DNA of 64,000 bases from Myxococcus landrumus (GCF_017301635.1 NZ_CP071091.1:8858501-8922500); one strand, 5' to 3'. Counted from the first letter of the stretch, positions 1-8,786 are shown. Numbers and translations are program-made. Notes: generated by a model not told the origin, from the sequence alone.

Positions 1-805
1 AGCACATGAAGCACGCCGTGTTGCCAGGGAGCACCAGCGGGCCGACTCGGGCCACGTGCGAGGTCAGCTCGCCGTAGAGCGTGGGCACGCCCAGCGTCAC
101 GCCCGCGCGGTTGAGCCATTGGTTCGCGACGGACAGGCCCTGGTCGAAGCAGCCCAGCGCCAGGCTCGCGCCCCGCACGAGCGCTTCCACGCCCTCGCGC
201 GAGAGCGACGGCTCCGCCGTCACGATGCGGCCGCCGCCTCGGCGAGACTCCAGGGCCCTCGCGAGCACCTGTTGCCGGGGGAGGCCCACGGCCTCGGACG
301 TCACCCCTGGCATCAGCGCGACGTTGCCCGGCTCGCAGGGATACGGGTCCACCAGCACGACCTCACCCACGCCGCAGTCGGCGAGCTGGCCGGCCGCATG
401 GGCTCCATGCGCCTCCAATCCCAGCACCACCACGCGAAGCCTGGAGAGTGCGTCCTGGGCGGCGGGCAGGGGCAGGCCCCACGCCTCCAGCAAGGCGAAG
501 AAGGGGAGCGCGGGGGCTGGCAGCGCCGCGCCACGCGGCATCCGCTTCAGCACCCGGGCGTTCACGAGGGAATCCAGGTGCTCGCGCAAGTCCGACGCGG
601 CGATGCCCGGGAGGGCCGCGGCCACGGTGGTGAAGTCCCGTTGCCCGTCCAGGAGCGGGAGGATGCGCTCCACGAAGAGCTGCGTGGAGGCACCCTCCAG
701 CTCCAGGGAGAGGGTGTCGGAGCGGAACAACGCGCCGCCACCTCGCAAGGGCACGACCTCCGTGCCCGGCGCGAGTCGATAGACGTCGTCCTGAGAGGAG
801 GACAT
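1..805 (-). CDS. TOMM/LAP biosynthesis RRE-ThiF-like protein, 3' end beyond window
   Basis: This is the first 268 residues of a larger protein that runs off the left edge. Residues about 10-95 look like the winged-helix RiPP recognition element found at the front of azoline cyclodehydratase partner proteins. They include PLRGGGALFRSD and the LLDGQRDF turn, followed by helices. Residues about 130-268 resemble the ThiF/E1-like fold: VVVLGLEAHGAHAAGQLADCG, then LVDPYP and GN. Residues 265-268 are CFMC, the first CxxC of the structural zinc site of this family. In known systems such proteins bind the leader peptide and present it to a YcaO enzyme that turns Cys/Ser/Thr into azolines. The start ATG at 805 lies 10 bases after the stop of the candidate precursor gene, so the two are probably co-transcribed. 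The partner YcaO gene would be expected further left and is not visible. Confidence 0.75.
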   Translation of the reverse strand, partial: MSSSQDDVYRLAPGTEVVPLRGGGALFRSDTLSLELEGASTQLFVERILPLLDGQRDFTTVAAALPGIAASDLREHLDSLVNARVLKRMPRGAALPAPALPFFALLEAWGLPLPAAQDALSRLRVVVLGLEAHGAHAAGQLADCGVGEVVLVDPYPCEPGNVALMPGVTSEAVGLPRQQVLARALESRRGGGRIVTAEPSLSREGVEALVRGASLALGCFDQGLSVANQWLNRAGVTLGVPTLYGELTSHVARVGPLVLPGNTACFMC

Positions 806-815
806 GGGGACTCGG

Positions 816-1031
816 TCAGCCTCCCAGTCCGCCGAAGCGGCCTCCGCCTCCGTAGCCCGCGGGGCCCTGGGCACACGGGCCACAGGTGCACTCGTTGATA
901 CACGTCGTGATGCACTTGATGCATTGGACGATACAGACGCTGATGCACGCGCTCTGCGGAGCCGTCCCCATGGCGTCTTCCACCCGCTTGATGCGCAACT
1001 CCAATCGCTTCACACCCATTTCCTCAATCAT
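816..1031 (-). CDS. Candidate TOMM/LAP precursor peptide, Cys- and Gly-rich
   Basis: This 71-residue frame has a charged, amphipathic leader (residues 1-21, MIEEMGVKRLELRIKRVEDA and M). It is followed by a core with eight cysteines at 29, 33, 37, 40, 44, 48, 50 and 53 spaced by mostly Ile/Val/Thr/Ser residues. A Gly-rich tail follows (residues 57-71, GYGGGGRFGGLGG). That is the layout of a heterocyclised microcin-type precursor. The start ATG has an AGGGGGAA ribosome site directly upstream, and the stop lies 10 bases before the RRE/ThiF-like gene on the same strand. I do not recognise a named family. It could instead be a metal-binding or disulfide-rich small protein, but the neighbour argues for a modified peptide. 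Confidence 0.65.
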   Translation of the reverse strand: MIEEMGVKRLELRIKRVEDAMGTAPQSACISVCIVQCIKCITTCINECTCGPCAQGPAGYGGGGRFGGLGG

Positions 1032-1072
1032 GGTTCCCCCTGGGTTTCGCTGACGATTGCTCAGCGGCGGAC

Positions 1073-1101
1073 ACGCTAGGGTCGCCCCTGGGTGGCCTCA
1101 A
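1073..1101 (-). promoter_or_regulatory. Possible sigma70-type promoter of the precursor gene
   Basis: On the minus strand TTGAGG (1101-1096) and TAGCGT (1078-1073) are separated by 17 bases and would start transcription about 35 bases before the precursor start codon. The -10 match is weak, so this is only a candidate. Confidence 0.22.
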
Positions 1102-1258
1102 TCCGACCTGCGGGTGATGGAACTGTCGGTGACCAGACAAGCGTCTTGCCCCAGGGGGAGGTGGGACGAGGTGCGTCTGGAGGCGGGAGTCGCTGGGGCG
1201 GGTTCTCGAAGTGGGCTAGACAGGGGCGCCGACCTGGAAACCTCTCTGCGGAGTCTTC

Positions 1259-2851
1259 GTGCGTCTCGCCCTCGCGCTGCTGCTCATCGTCCTGCCGCTG
1301 TCTTCCCCGCTCGCGCAATCCCTTCCTCCGGACCTGGATGCCACCGTCGAGCGGGCCATGAAGACCTTCGAGGTCCCCGGCGTGGCCCTGGCCGTGGTGA
1401 AGGACGGCAAGGTCCTGCTGGCCAAGGGCTATGGCGTGCGCAAGCAGGGAGACGCGACGCCGGTGACGGCGGACACGCTGTTCAACATCGCCTCCAACAG
1501 CAAGGCCTTCACGGCGGCGGCGCTGGCCATCCTCGTCGATGAGGGGAAGCTCCAGTGGGACGACCGCGTGGTGGACCACCTGCCTTCGTTCCAGATGTTC
1601 GACCCGTACGTCACGCGGGAGCTGACGGTGAGGGACCTGCTCGTCCACCGCAGCGGCCTGGGCCTGGGCGCCGGTGACTTGCTCTACTTCCCGCCGTCCA
1701 CGTTCACCGAGGACGAGATTGTCTCCAAGCTGCGCCACATCCGTCCGGCCATCAGCTTCCGCAGCCGCTACGCCTACGACAACATCCTCTACCTCGTCGC
1801 GGGCAAGGTCATCGAGAAGGCGAGCGGCCGGCACTGGCGCGACTTCGTGCGCGAGCGCATCTTCACGCCGGTGGGCATGCGCGACAGCAGCACGCACGTG
1901 AAGGGGCTCCGCGTGGGAGCCAACGTCGCGACGCCGCACGCGAAGGCGGACGGGGTGCTCAAGGCCATCGCTCCCACGAGCATCGACAACAACGCGCCCG
2001 CGGCGGCCATCAACTCCACCGTGAATGACCTGGCCAAGTGGATGATGACGCAGCTGGGCCGCGGCGTGATTCCGGGCACGGACGGCAAGAAGCGCCTGTT
2101 CAGCGAGGCGCAGTCGAAGGAGATGTGGGCGGCGCAGACGGTGATGGGCATCTCCGAGCCCTCCAAGTCGCTGGAGCCGTTGCGCGCGAACTTCTCCGCG
2201 TACGCGCTGGGCTGGGGCGTGCGCGACTACCGGGGCTACAAGCTGGTGGGGCACAGCGGCGCGCTGCCGGGCTACTTCTCGCGGGTGATGCTGGTGCCGG
2301 AGCTGGGGCTGGGCATCGCCGTGCTGACGAACCAGGAGGAGCGCAGCGGCTTCGAGGTGCCCCTGTGGACGGTGCTGGACGCGTTCGTCGGCGCGCCCAA
2401 GACGGACTGGGTCGCCGCGTTCAAGGCGGATGACGACTCGAAGCGCGCGAAGGCGGAGGAGAAGGTGGCGCTCCAGGGCGGCATGCGCAACGCGCAGAGC
2501 AAGCCGTCCCTGCCGCTGGAGTCCTACGCCGGCAAGTACCGCGACGCGTGGTACGGCGACGTGACGGTGACGAAGGAAGGCGACAAGTGGCTGCTGCGCT
2601 TCACCCGGACGCCCAGCCTCGTCGGCGAGCTGTCCCACTGGCAATACGACACGTTCGTGGCGCGCTGGACGGACCGCTCACTCAACGCCGATGCCTTCGT
2701 GTCCTTCTCGCTCAAGCCCGACGGCTCGCTGGCGGAGATGCGGATGCAGCCCATCTCCCCGCTCACCGACTTCAGCTTCGACTTCCAGGACCTGCTCTTC
2801 ACGCCCGTGAAGGAGACCCCGGGCGCCGCGGTTGCCCGCCCCGTGCACTGA
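1259..2851 (+). CDS. Secreted serine hydrolase, class C beta-lactamase/esterase family
   Basis: The protein has 530 residues. A signal peptide covers about residues 1-20 (MRLALALLLIVLPLSSPLAQ), so it is exported. The catalytic fold of penicillin-binding-protein-like hydrolases follows: the SxxK nucleophile motif is S79-N-S-K82 in the context FNIASNSKAF, a tyrosine motif lies in RYAYDNILY, and the third motif is GHSGALPGY. Residues about 415-520 form a separate beta-rich C-terminal domain of the DUF3471 type that often follows this family. Members are esterases, D-aminopeptidases or beta-lactamase-like enzymes, and substrate cannot be read from sequence. The start is a GTG. The gene diverges from the candidate TOMM precursor and has no visible partner. 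Confidence 0.88.
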   Translation: MRLALALLLIVLPLSSPLAQSLPPDLDATVERAMKTFEVPGVALAVVKDGKVLLAKGYGVRKQGDATPVTADTLFNIASNSKAFTAAALAILVDEGKLQWDDRVVDHLPSFQMFDPYVTRELTVRDLLVHRSGLGLGAGDLLYFPPSTFTEDEIVSKLRHIRPAISFRSRYAYDNILYLVAGKVIEKASGRHWRDFVRERIFTPVGMRDSSTHVKGLRVGANVATPHAKADGVLKAIAPTSIDNNAPAAAINSTVNDLAKWMMTQLGRGVIPGTDGKKRLFSEAQSKEMWAAQTVMGISEPSKSLEPLRANFSAYALGWGVRDYRGYKLVGHSGALPGYFSRVMLVPELGLGIAVLTNQEERSGFEVPLWTVLDAFVGAPKTDWVAAFKADDDSKRAKAEEKVALQGGMRNAQSKPSLPLESYAGKYRDAWYGDVTVTKEGDKWLLRFTRTPSLVGELSHWQYDTFVARWTDRSLNADAFVSFSLKPDGSLAEMRMQPISPLTDFSFDFQDLLFTPVKETPGAAVARPVH

Positions 2852-2865
2852 GGCGGGCGCTCACG

Positions 2866-2891
2866 CGTGGCCCTCTCGAGAAGGGGCCACG
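2866..2891. terminator. Hairpin between convergent genes
   Basis: CGTGGCCC (2866-2873) pairs with GGGCCACG (2884-2891) between the converging ends of the serine hydrolase and the superoxide dismutase genes. There is no clear T tract. Confidence 0.5.
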
Positions 2892-2906
2892 TGTGGTGGC
2901 GGTGGA

Positions 2907-3482
2907 CTACTTCTCCACCACGCCGCAGGCGATGCGGCCGCCGGCGTCGCCGGTCGGGTCCGAGTGATAGTCATCCTCCTTGACGTGGATGACCACCGCG
3001 GAGCCGTCCTTGTCGAACAGGGACTTCACCGTCAGCCCGTTCTGGGAGAACGTGTCGAACGTCACCTTGCCGTCCTTGTCCACGTAGAGGTTCGGCAGGT
3101 CACCCACGTGCTTGCCCTTGGGCGAGAGGATGCCGTGGGCCTTCTTCGTCGGGTTGAAGTGGCCGCCCGCCGTCTTGAAGTCCGGCGCATCGCACTTGCC
3201 CGTCTCGTGGATGTGGAAGGCGTGCTGGCCCGCGGGCAGGTTCTCCAACTGGCCCTTGATGAGCACCCCGTGCTTGGTCTGCTCGAAGATGACCTCGCCC
3301 ACGTCCTTGCCCTGCGCGTCCTTCACCTTGGCGCGGGCCTCCTCGCCCTTGGCGGGCGCCACCTTGGGCGGCGCGGCGGGGGGCGTGGCGGCGGGAGCGG
3401 GGGCGGGGGCGGCCGCGTCCTGGGCCAGCACGGGAGAGGCGGCGGTGAGGACGGCGGCGGTCAGCAGCGCGCGAATCGTCAT
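2907..3482 (-). CDS. sodC: Periplasmic Cu/Zn superoxide dismutase
   Basis: This 191-residue protein would convert superoxide to oxygen and peroxide in the periplasm. It has a signal peptide (MTIRALLTAAVLTAASPVLA), then a linker of about 30 residues rich in Ala and Pro, then the SodC domain. The metal-site landmarks are all present: HAFHIHETGKCDAPD, GGHFNP, the HVGDLPNLYVDKDG block, the distal VVIHVKEDDYHSDP and the closing GGRIACGVV, whose Cys forms the conserved disulfide. The start at 3482 is preferred because GAGGAAGGACC lies upstream and the signal peptide begins there. A longer in-frame extension to 3581 would precede the signal peptide and is rejected. Confidence 0.93.
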   Translation of the reverse strand: MTIRALLTAAVLTAASPVLAQDAAAPAPAPAATPPAAPPKVAPAKGEEARAKVKDAQGKDVGEVIFEQTKHGVLIKGQLENLPAGQHAFHIHETGKCDAPDFKTAGGHFNPTKKAHGILSPKGKHVGDLPNLYVDKDGKVTFDTFSQNGLTVKSLFDKDGSAVVIHVKEDDYHSDPTGDAGGRIACGVVEK

Positions 3483-3562
3483 GACGGAGGGTCCTTCCTC
3501 TAGAGGGGAAATGCTGCTCGGCGAGGGGGACACTAGCGGGTGTTCGCCAGCCCTGCAGGGAA

Positions 3563-3594
3563 TCCGTGCGGGAGGAGACATGCTCCCGCGCGGA
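3563..3594 (-). terminator. Strong hairpin after the DNA methylase gene
   Basis: TCCGTGCGGGAG (3563-3574) pairs over 12 bases with CTCCCGCGCGGA (3583-3594), with one G-U wobble. It starts a few bases after the methylase stop codon and separates it from sodC. Confidence 0.65.
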
Positions 3595-3597
3595 CCC

Positions 3598-5181
3598 TCA
3601 CTCCTGGCCGGGAGGCGGTACCAACAGCGGTACGGGGACCACGCGCGAGGCTCCGAAGGCCGGAGCCCACGTGCGCTGCACCTCCGGGCTGTTGAGGAAC
3701 CTCACGATGGCCTGGAACGCGGGCAGCGGCCCGCCCAGCGTCTCCGCCCACTCGAGTCCTCGCGGCGAGAGGTTGGGCACCAGCGGCCCCAACTCCTCCG
3801 TCGTCGTCGAGGAGCGGGTGACGCGCAGCCCTTCGTCCCGCAGCCGCTTGGGCACGTACAGCGGCGCGAAGCGCGCGTGCCGGTGGTCGTGCACGCAGCC
3901 TTCTTCCTCCAGCAGCGCCGCGGACAAGGGCAGCTCGCGCACGTTGAAGAGCAGCTTCACCGCGCCGACGTGAGGGTCATACGGCCCCCGCAGCCGGTGG
4001 TCGCCTCGGGGAATCAAGCGCCGGTCCAGGTAGCAGAAGGCGCGTGCCTCCGGAGGCAGCGTGCCCCGGTGTCGCGCCCCGCCGTAGCGGTAGAAGGGCC
4101 GCAGGTGCTTCGCGTCCACCTCCAGCGGCGGGCCTACCTTGAGCGCGCGCAGCTTCAAGAGCAGCTCCTCCGGCAGCCCGTGTGAGCGCGCGAACTCGGG
4201 CAGCTCCTCCATCGTCGCGGCGGCGAAGGCTCGAATCCGCGCGAGCAGCCGCTCCGGGTCCGCGTCCACCAGCAGCTCGTCGAAGCGGGTCTTCACACCC
4301 GGCAGGCTCACCGGCACCAGCGTGGTGAGCGGCTCGCCCTCCGCGCTCCAGCGGGCATCCAGCGCGCTGGCCTCGGGGGTGGTGGGGGCCAGGCGCCACT
4401 CGGGGGCCTCGGGCGTGAAGTGCTGCCAGTCGCCTCGCCGCTCGAAGCGCGGCGGGTCCACATGGCCCGGCAGCGAGGACCACACGGTGATGCACGTGCG
4501 CACCTGCGTGCCATGGAAGGCGCCGGGGCCCAGGTCCACCACCTCGCGCAGCGTGAGCATGCGCAAGAGGGACTGGCGCAGCGGCGCGTAGAGGAACGCG
4601 TCCAGCAAGCTGGCCGGGGTGATGAAGGCCAGCACGCCGGGCCTCGAGGAGAGCCGGTGCGCGGCCACCAGGAGGAAGAAGGCGAAGTCGTCGCGCAGGC
4701 TGGTGCCGGGCGGCAGCGCCAGCGGGAGCAGCGCGCGCAACTTCGCGTAGGCGCTGGCGTCCTTCAGGACGGGCGACGTGCCGTTGTAGGGCGGATTGCC
4801 CACCCACAGCTCGCGGTGCTCTGGCGGCGTGTTGGCGAGCATGGGCTCCATCCCACCTCGCAAGGTGTCCCCCTCGCGCACGTCCGCTTCGGGGACGCGG
4901 GCCTGGCACAGCCGGGCCACGGCGGGGTCCAGCTCCAGGCCGCACAGGCGTGCGCCGGGCCAGAGTTTCGAGGCCGCTGACAGGAAGGCCCCGGCCCCAC
5001 AGGCCGGGTCAACCACGGTGAGCGGTCCTGCTCCCAGGTGCGCCATCGCGAGCGATAGCGTCCGTTCGACCAGGGGCGAGGGTGTGAAGAACGCACCCAT
5101 CGCCTTACGGTCCAGCCCGGGGAACTGGTGGACGAGCCTCTCTTCGTCCACATCCAGCAACCTATTCGCGGCGCGCGGCAT
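3598..5181 (-). CDS. Orphan N6-adenine DNA methyltransferase
   Basis: The 527-residue protein has the order of gamma-type adenine methylases. Motif X is MGAFFTPSPLVERTL (28-42). The SAM-binding motif I is VDPACGAGAF (57-66), with an acidic residue after LCGLELD. The catalytic motif IV NPPY lies at 129-132. The remaining 350 residues probably form the target-recognition part and resemble single-chain Type IIG or Eco57I-like modification proteins. I see no endonuclease motif in it and no restriction or specificity gene next to it. It is therefore either an epigenetic methylase or a remnant of a restriction-modification system. Target sequence cannot be predicted here. Confidence 0.85.
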   Translation of the reverse strand: MPRAANRLLDVDEERLVHQFPGLDRKAMGAFFTPSPLVERTLSLAMAHLGAGPLTVVDPACGAGAFLSAASKLWPGARLCGLELDPAVARLCQARVPEADVREGDTLRGGMEPMLANTPPEHRELWVGNPPYNGTSPVLKDASAYAKLRALLPLALPPGTSLRDDFAFFLLVAAHRLSSRPGVLAFITPASLLDAFLYAPLRQSLLRMLTLREVVDLGPGAFHGTQVRTCITVWSSLPGHVDPPRFERRGDWQHFTPEAPEWRLAPTTPEASALDARWSAEGEPLTTLVPVSLPGVKTRFDELLVDADPERLLARIRAFAAATMEELPEFARSHGLPEELLLKLRALKVGPPLEVDAKHLRPFYRYGGARHRGTLPPEARAFCYLDRRLIPRGDHRLRGPYDPHVGAVKLLFNVRELPLSAALLEEEGCVHDHRHARFAPLYVPKRLRDEGLRVTRSSTTTEELGPLVPNLSPRGLEWAETLGGPLPAFQAIVRFLNSPEVQRTWAPAFGASRVVPVPLLVPPPGQE

Positions 5182-5363
5182 CGAGAAAACATCCTAGCCA
5201 GCACTGCTCGCCGTGGTGACACGTCCAAAGCTTTGCAAACGCACTCAACGCCCGGATGTGATGTCCCAATCAATTCACATGCCCGGAAGTCTGAGAAGGT
5301 TTAGCCCGCAGCGCGTGTTTTCAGCCCGCACCGCGCCCCGCGGGTAGTCCTGGTGTGCCCCGC

Positions 5364-5807
5364 TCAACCAGGTTGGCTGGACGTCCGAGGGGCGCGAAGG
5401 ACTTCCCAGGCGCGAAAAACACCCATCCCCACCAGCATCGCCCCGACAAAAAGCAACACAGTGGCGCCTCCCACGGGCGCGGACACGAGCGCGGGCCCCG
5501 GGCAGTAACCGGACAAGCCCCAACCAATGCCAAACAGCGCCGCGCCCCCCACCAGTCGCCCGTCCACCAGCGAAGAGGGTGGCGGCGGGAAGTCCTTCGC
5601 GAGCACGGGCTTGCCTCGGCGCACGATGAGCCGGCGCAAGAGTCCATAGGTGCCCAGCGCGCCCGCCATGACGAAGGCGAGGCTGGGGTCCCACTTCCCG
5701 GCCACATCGAGGAAGCCCACCACCTTCGCGGGGTCCGTCATGCCGCCCATGCCCAGCCCCAGCGCGAAGAGCAGTCCCGCCAGTCCCGCCATCACCGCTG
5801 CCTTCAC
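5364..5807 (-). CDS. YeeE/YedE family membrane protein, C-terminal-half homologue
   Basis: This 147-residue, hydrophobic protein belongs to the YeeE/YedE (TsuA-like) transporter family, whose characterised members import thiosulfate. About four membrane spans are visible, and the conserved signature GIGWGLSGYCPGPAL lies near residue 90. The GTG start overlaps the stop of the preceding gene by four bases (GTGA), so the pair is translationally coupled. The substrate is inferred from the family only. Confidence 0.82.
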   Translation of the reverse strand: MKAAVMAGLAGLLFALGLGMGGMTDPAKVVGFLDVAGKWDPSLAFVMAGALGTYGLLRRLIVRRGKPVLAKDFPPPPSSLVDGRLVGGAALFGIGWGLSGYCPGPALVSAPVGGATVLLFVGAMLVGMGVFRAWEVLRAPRTSSQPG

Positions 5808-6229
5808 GAGACACCTCCCAGCACATGACGGGTGACGAAGACGGTGAGCGCGCCGGCGGCCATGAACGTGAGCGTGGCGACCAGCGAGCGCCTGGCGCCT
5901 CGCGCGAGACCGCAGACGCCGTGACCGCTGGTGCAGCCGCTGCCCAGCCGGGTGCCGAAGCCCACGAGCAGTCCCGCGGCGAGCGTGGCGCCCATGCCGG
6001 AGATGACGGGTGGACCGAAGGACTCCGGCCGGACGAGCGCCAGCACCACGCCACCCACGGCGAGGCCTCCGACGAACGCGGCGCGCCACGCGGTGTCCGC
6101 TTTCACGGGAGTCAGCAGGCCCGCGGTGATTCCGCTGATGCCGGCGATGCGACCGTTGAACAAGAGTAACAGAGAGGCGCCTGCGCCCAGCAGGACGCCC
6201 CCCAGGAGGGGGAGCAGGAACGAGTTCAT
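5804..6229 (-). CDS. YeeE/YedE family membrane protein, N-terminal-half homologue
   Basis: This 141-residue membrane protein is the partner of the gene that overlaps its 3' end. It shows the family signature GSGCTSGHGVCGLARGARRS in which the cysteines are thought to contact sulfur-containing substrates. Together the two short proteins correspond to the two halves of a full-length YeeE of about 350 residues, so they probably assemble as a heteromer. No strong ribosome site is visible at the ATG. The gene is divergent from an ECF sigma factor gene with 239 bases between them. Confidence 0.82.
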   Translation of the reverse strand: MNSFLLPLLGGVLLGAGASLLLLFNGRIAGISGITAGLLTPVKADTAWRAAFVGGLAVGGVVLALVRPESFGPPVISGMGATLAAGLLVGFGTRLGSGCTSGHGVCGLARGARRSLVATLTFMAAGALTVFVTRHVLGGVS

Positions 6230-6468
6230 GGGTGATGAGACCTGACGAAGGTGGAGAAGCCGTGAAGCGGGTCGGGCATCACGAAGAGGGGGGAAAGAGT
6301 GCCGAGGGGGAAGTCCCGGGTGACACGTCACCGATTTGCGGTGAGAGTCGCCTCGGCGGGAAAAGGATTCAGCGGCTCGTGCAGATGTTGAGGGGAAGAG
6401 GAGGTCCCCAGACGGACCGCGAGAAAGCGCCCCGGCGCTTTTCACCCAGGGAGAAAGGGAGCAGGCAC

Positions 6469-7050
6469 GTGGATGCGACAGGCAGGGCGGCAAGGGGAGG
6501 CAGGAGCGACGCGGCGCTTGTCGCGGCGGCACGCAAGGGGGACCGCGAGGCGCTGGAGGCCCTGCTCGCCCGGTACGCGTCGCCGGTGTACCGGTTCGGG
6601 GTGCGCCTGTGCGGCTCCGAGGAGGTGGCGCGCGACGTGCTGCAGGAGACGCTGATGACGGCCTTTCGCGGCCTGCATGCGTTCCGCGAGCAGGCGCGGC
6701 TGTCGACGTGGCTCTACCAGGTGGCGCGCTCCCACTGCTCCCGGGAGCGGCGGCGCGAGGCCCGAGGGGGCATCGCTGTGTCGTTGGATGAAGAGGCCGC
6801 GCGCGCGGTGCCGTCCGGCGAGCGGCCCCCGGACGAGGCCGCCCATGCGCGGAAGCTGGGCGCGGAGATTCGGGACGCACTGGCCTCGATGTCCGCGACG
6901 GACCGGGAGGCGCTGCTGCTTCGGGACGTGGAGGGGCTGTCCGCCGAAGAGGCCGCGAGCCTGACGGGCGTCGACGTGCGCGCGCACAAGAGCCGCCTGC
7001 ACCGCGCGCGCATGCGCCTGCGAGCGAAGCTGGACGGCGGCGACACGTAG
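6469..7050 (+). CDS. ECF-type RNA polymerase sigma factor
   Basis: The 193-residue protein contains sigma region 2 (RYASPVYRFGVRLCGSEEVA, then DVLQETLMTAFRG and STWLYQVARSHC). It also contains sigma region 4 (MSATDREALLLRDVEGLSAE, then a helix-turn-helix with HKSRLHRARMRLRAKL). It would direct RNA polymerase to a small regulon. The GTG at 6469 is chosen because AAAGGGAG lies about nine bases upstream and region 2 begins soon after. Frames further upstream lack homology. No anti-sigma gene is adjacent, which is unusual but not rare in myxobacteria. It may regulate the divergent YeeE pair, but nothing here proves it. Confidence 0.88.
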   Translation: MDATGRAARGGRSDAALVAAARKGDREALEALLARYASPVYRFGVRLCGSEEVARDVLQETLMTAFRGLHAFREQARLSTWLYQVARSHCSRERRREARGGIAVSLDEEAARAVPSGERPPDEAAHARKLGAEIRDALASMSATDREALLLRDVEGLSAEEAASLTGVDVRAHKSRLHRARMRLRAKLDGGDT

Positions 7051-7054
7051 AAGA

Positions 7055-7129
7055 GGGGCGGGACCCAGACCCCTTGGTGGCCCGGGCCCCGCCCCCGTCC
7101 TCCTCCCCAGGAGCATGACGGAGGAGGAC
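7055..7129. terminator. Double hairpin between convergent sigma factor and acetate permease genes
   Basis: Two stems follow each other: GGGGCGGG (7055-7062) with CCCGCCCC (7088-7095), and the perfect 10-base pair GTCCTCCTCC (7097-7106) with GGAGGAGGAC (7120-7129). They fill the gap between two converging genes and probably stop transcription from both sides. Confidence 0.6.
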
Positions 7130-7144
7130 TGTCCTGGTGGCGCG

Positions 7145-8773
7145 TCACGCCTTGGTGGCCGTGGGCCGAGGCGTCGCGCCAGGACTGACCGAGGGCACCT
7201 GCGCCACGGGGACCGCGGCCGCCTTGCCCGCGCCCACGTGCATGCGGTGCTTCACCTCGGCGAAGCGCTCACGGGCCTCCTTCTCCGGGAACAGCAGGGA
7301 CACGGCCACCCCCACGAAGAAGGCCAGGGGCATGGTGATGATGCCTGGGTTCTTCAGGGGGAACAGGGCGCTGGTGTTCTTCAGCAGGTCGATTTGAACG
7401 GTGGGCGACAGGAAGATGAGCACCACCGCGCTGAAGGAGCCCGTCAGCATGCTGGCCACCGCGCCATTCGTGGTGAACTTCTTCCACGCCATGGACAGGA
7501 GCAGTGCGGGGAAGTTGGCGCTCGCGGCGATGGCGAACGCCAGCCCCACCATGAAGGCCACGTTCTGGCCCTTGAAGACCACGCCCAGCACCACCGCGAG
7601 CACGCCCAGGAAGAGGCTGGCCAGCCGCGCCACCTTGAGCTGCTCGTGCTCCGGAGCCTGGCCCTTGCGCACCACGCTGGACCACAAGTCATGGGACAGC
7701 GCCGCCGCGCCGGAGAGCGTGAGGCCGGCCACCACCGCGAGGATGGTGGCGAAGGCCACCGCGGAGATGAAGCCCAGAAAGCCCGTGCCGCCCACCACCT
7801 CCGCCAGCATGGGCGCGGCCATGTTGCCGCCCTTGTCCACGCCGGTGATGGACTGACGGCCCACGAGCACCGCCGCGCCGAAGCCCAGGATGAACGTGAC
7901 GAGGTAGAAGTAGCCGATGAGACCCGTGGCGTAGAACACGCTGCTGCGCGCCGCCTTCGCGTCCGGCACCGTGTAGAAGCGCATCAGGATGTGCGGCAGG
8001 CCCGCTGTGCCGAACATCAACGCCAGCCCCAGCGACACCGTCTCCACGGGGTTGCTCACCAGCGTGCCCGGCGCCAGCACCTGCTCGCCGTACTGTCGCG
8101 AGGCTTCGTTGAACAACGCCACCGGGCTGAAGCCGAACCGGTAGAGCACCGCGCCCGCCAGCGCGGAGGCGCCCGCGAGCAGCAGCACCGCCTTCACGAT
8201 TTGCACCCACGTGGTGGCGATCATCCCGCCGAACAGCACGTAGAGAATCATCACCACGCCGACGATGACGACGGCGACCTCGTAGGAGAGCCCGAAGAGC
8301 AGGTGGATGAGGTTGCCTGCGCCCACCATCTGCGCAATCAGGTAGAAGCTCACCACGGTGAGCGTGCCCAGCGCCGCGGATAGGCGCACCGGCGTCTGCT
8401 TGAGCCGGTACGCCACCACGTCCGCGAAGGTGTACTTGCCCAGGTTGCGCAGGGGCTCCGCGATGAGGAACGTCACCACGGGCCAGCCCACCAGCCAGCC
8501 CACCGAGTAGATGAGCCCGTCGAAGCCGGAGAGCGCCACCAGGCCCGCGATGCCCAGGAAGCTGGCGGCGCTCATGTAGTCGCCCGCCAGCGCGAAGCCG
8601 TTCTGCAGGGCGCTCACACCGCCGCCCGCCGCGAAGAACTCCGACGTCGTCTTCGTCTTTCGCGCCGCCCACCAGGTGATGGCCAGCGTGACGCCGACGA
8701 AGAGCAGGAAGAAGAAGATGGCCGTGGCGTTGGGCTGGCCCAACTGCGAGCCCGTCGTGGATGTGGGGTTCAT
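7145..8773 (-). CDS. actP: Cation/acetate symporter, SSS family
   Basis: This is a sodium:solute symporter of 542 residues with about 13 membrane spans and close resemblance to ActP. The N-terminus [20 protein letters not shown] is followed by [20 protein letters not shown] and [14 protein letters not shown], hallmark stretches of the acetate permease group. It would import acetate or other short monocarboxylates. It is the last gene of a four-gene unit (porin, acetyl-CoA synthetase, DUF485 protein, permease), separated by 13 bases from the DUF485 gene as in the E. coli acs-yjcH-actP operon. Confidence 0.93.
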   Translation of the reverse strand: MNPTSTTGSQLGQPNATAIFFFLLFVGVTLAITWWAARKTKTTSEFFAAGGGVSALQNGFALAGDYMSAASFLGIAGLVALSGFDGLIYSVGWLVGWPVVTFLIAEPLRNLGKYTFADVVAYRLKQTPVRLSAALGTLTVVSFYLIAQMVGAGNLIHLLFGLSYEVAVVIVGVVMILYVLFGGMIATTWVQIVKAVLLLAGASALAGAVLYRFGFSPVALFNEASRQYGEQVLAPGTLVSNPVETVSLGLALMFGTAGLPHILMRFYTVPDAKAARSSVFYATGLIGYFYLVTFILGFGAAVLVGRQSITGVDKGGNMAAPMLAEVVGGTGFLGFISAVAFATILAVVAGLTLSGAAALSHDLWSSVVRKGQAPEHEQLKVARLASLFLGVLAVVLGVVFKGQNVAFMVGLAFAIAASANFPALLLSMAWKKFTTNGAVASMLTGSFSAVVLIFLSPTVQIDLLKNTSALFPLKNPGIITMPLAFFVGVAVSLLFPEKEARERFAEVKHRMHVGAGKAAAVPVAQVPSVSPGATPRPTATKA

Positions 8774-8786
8774 GAGGGCGTCCCTT

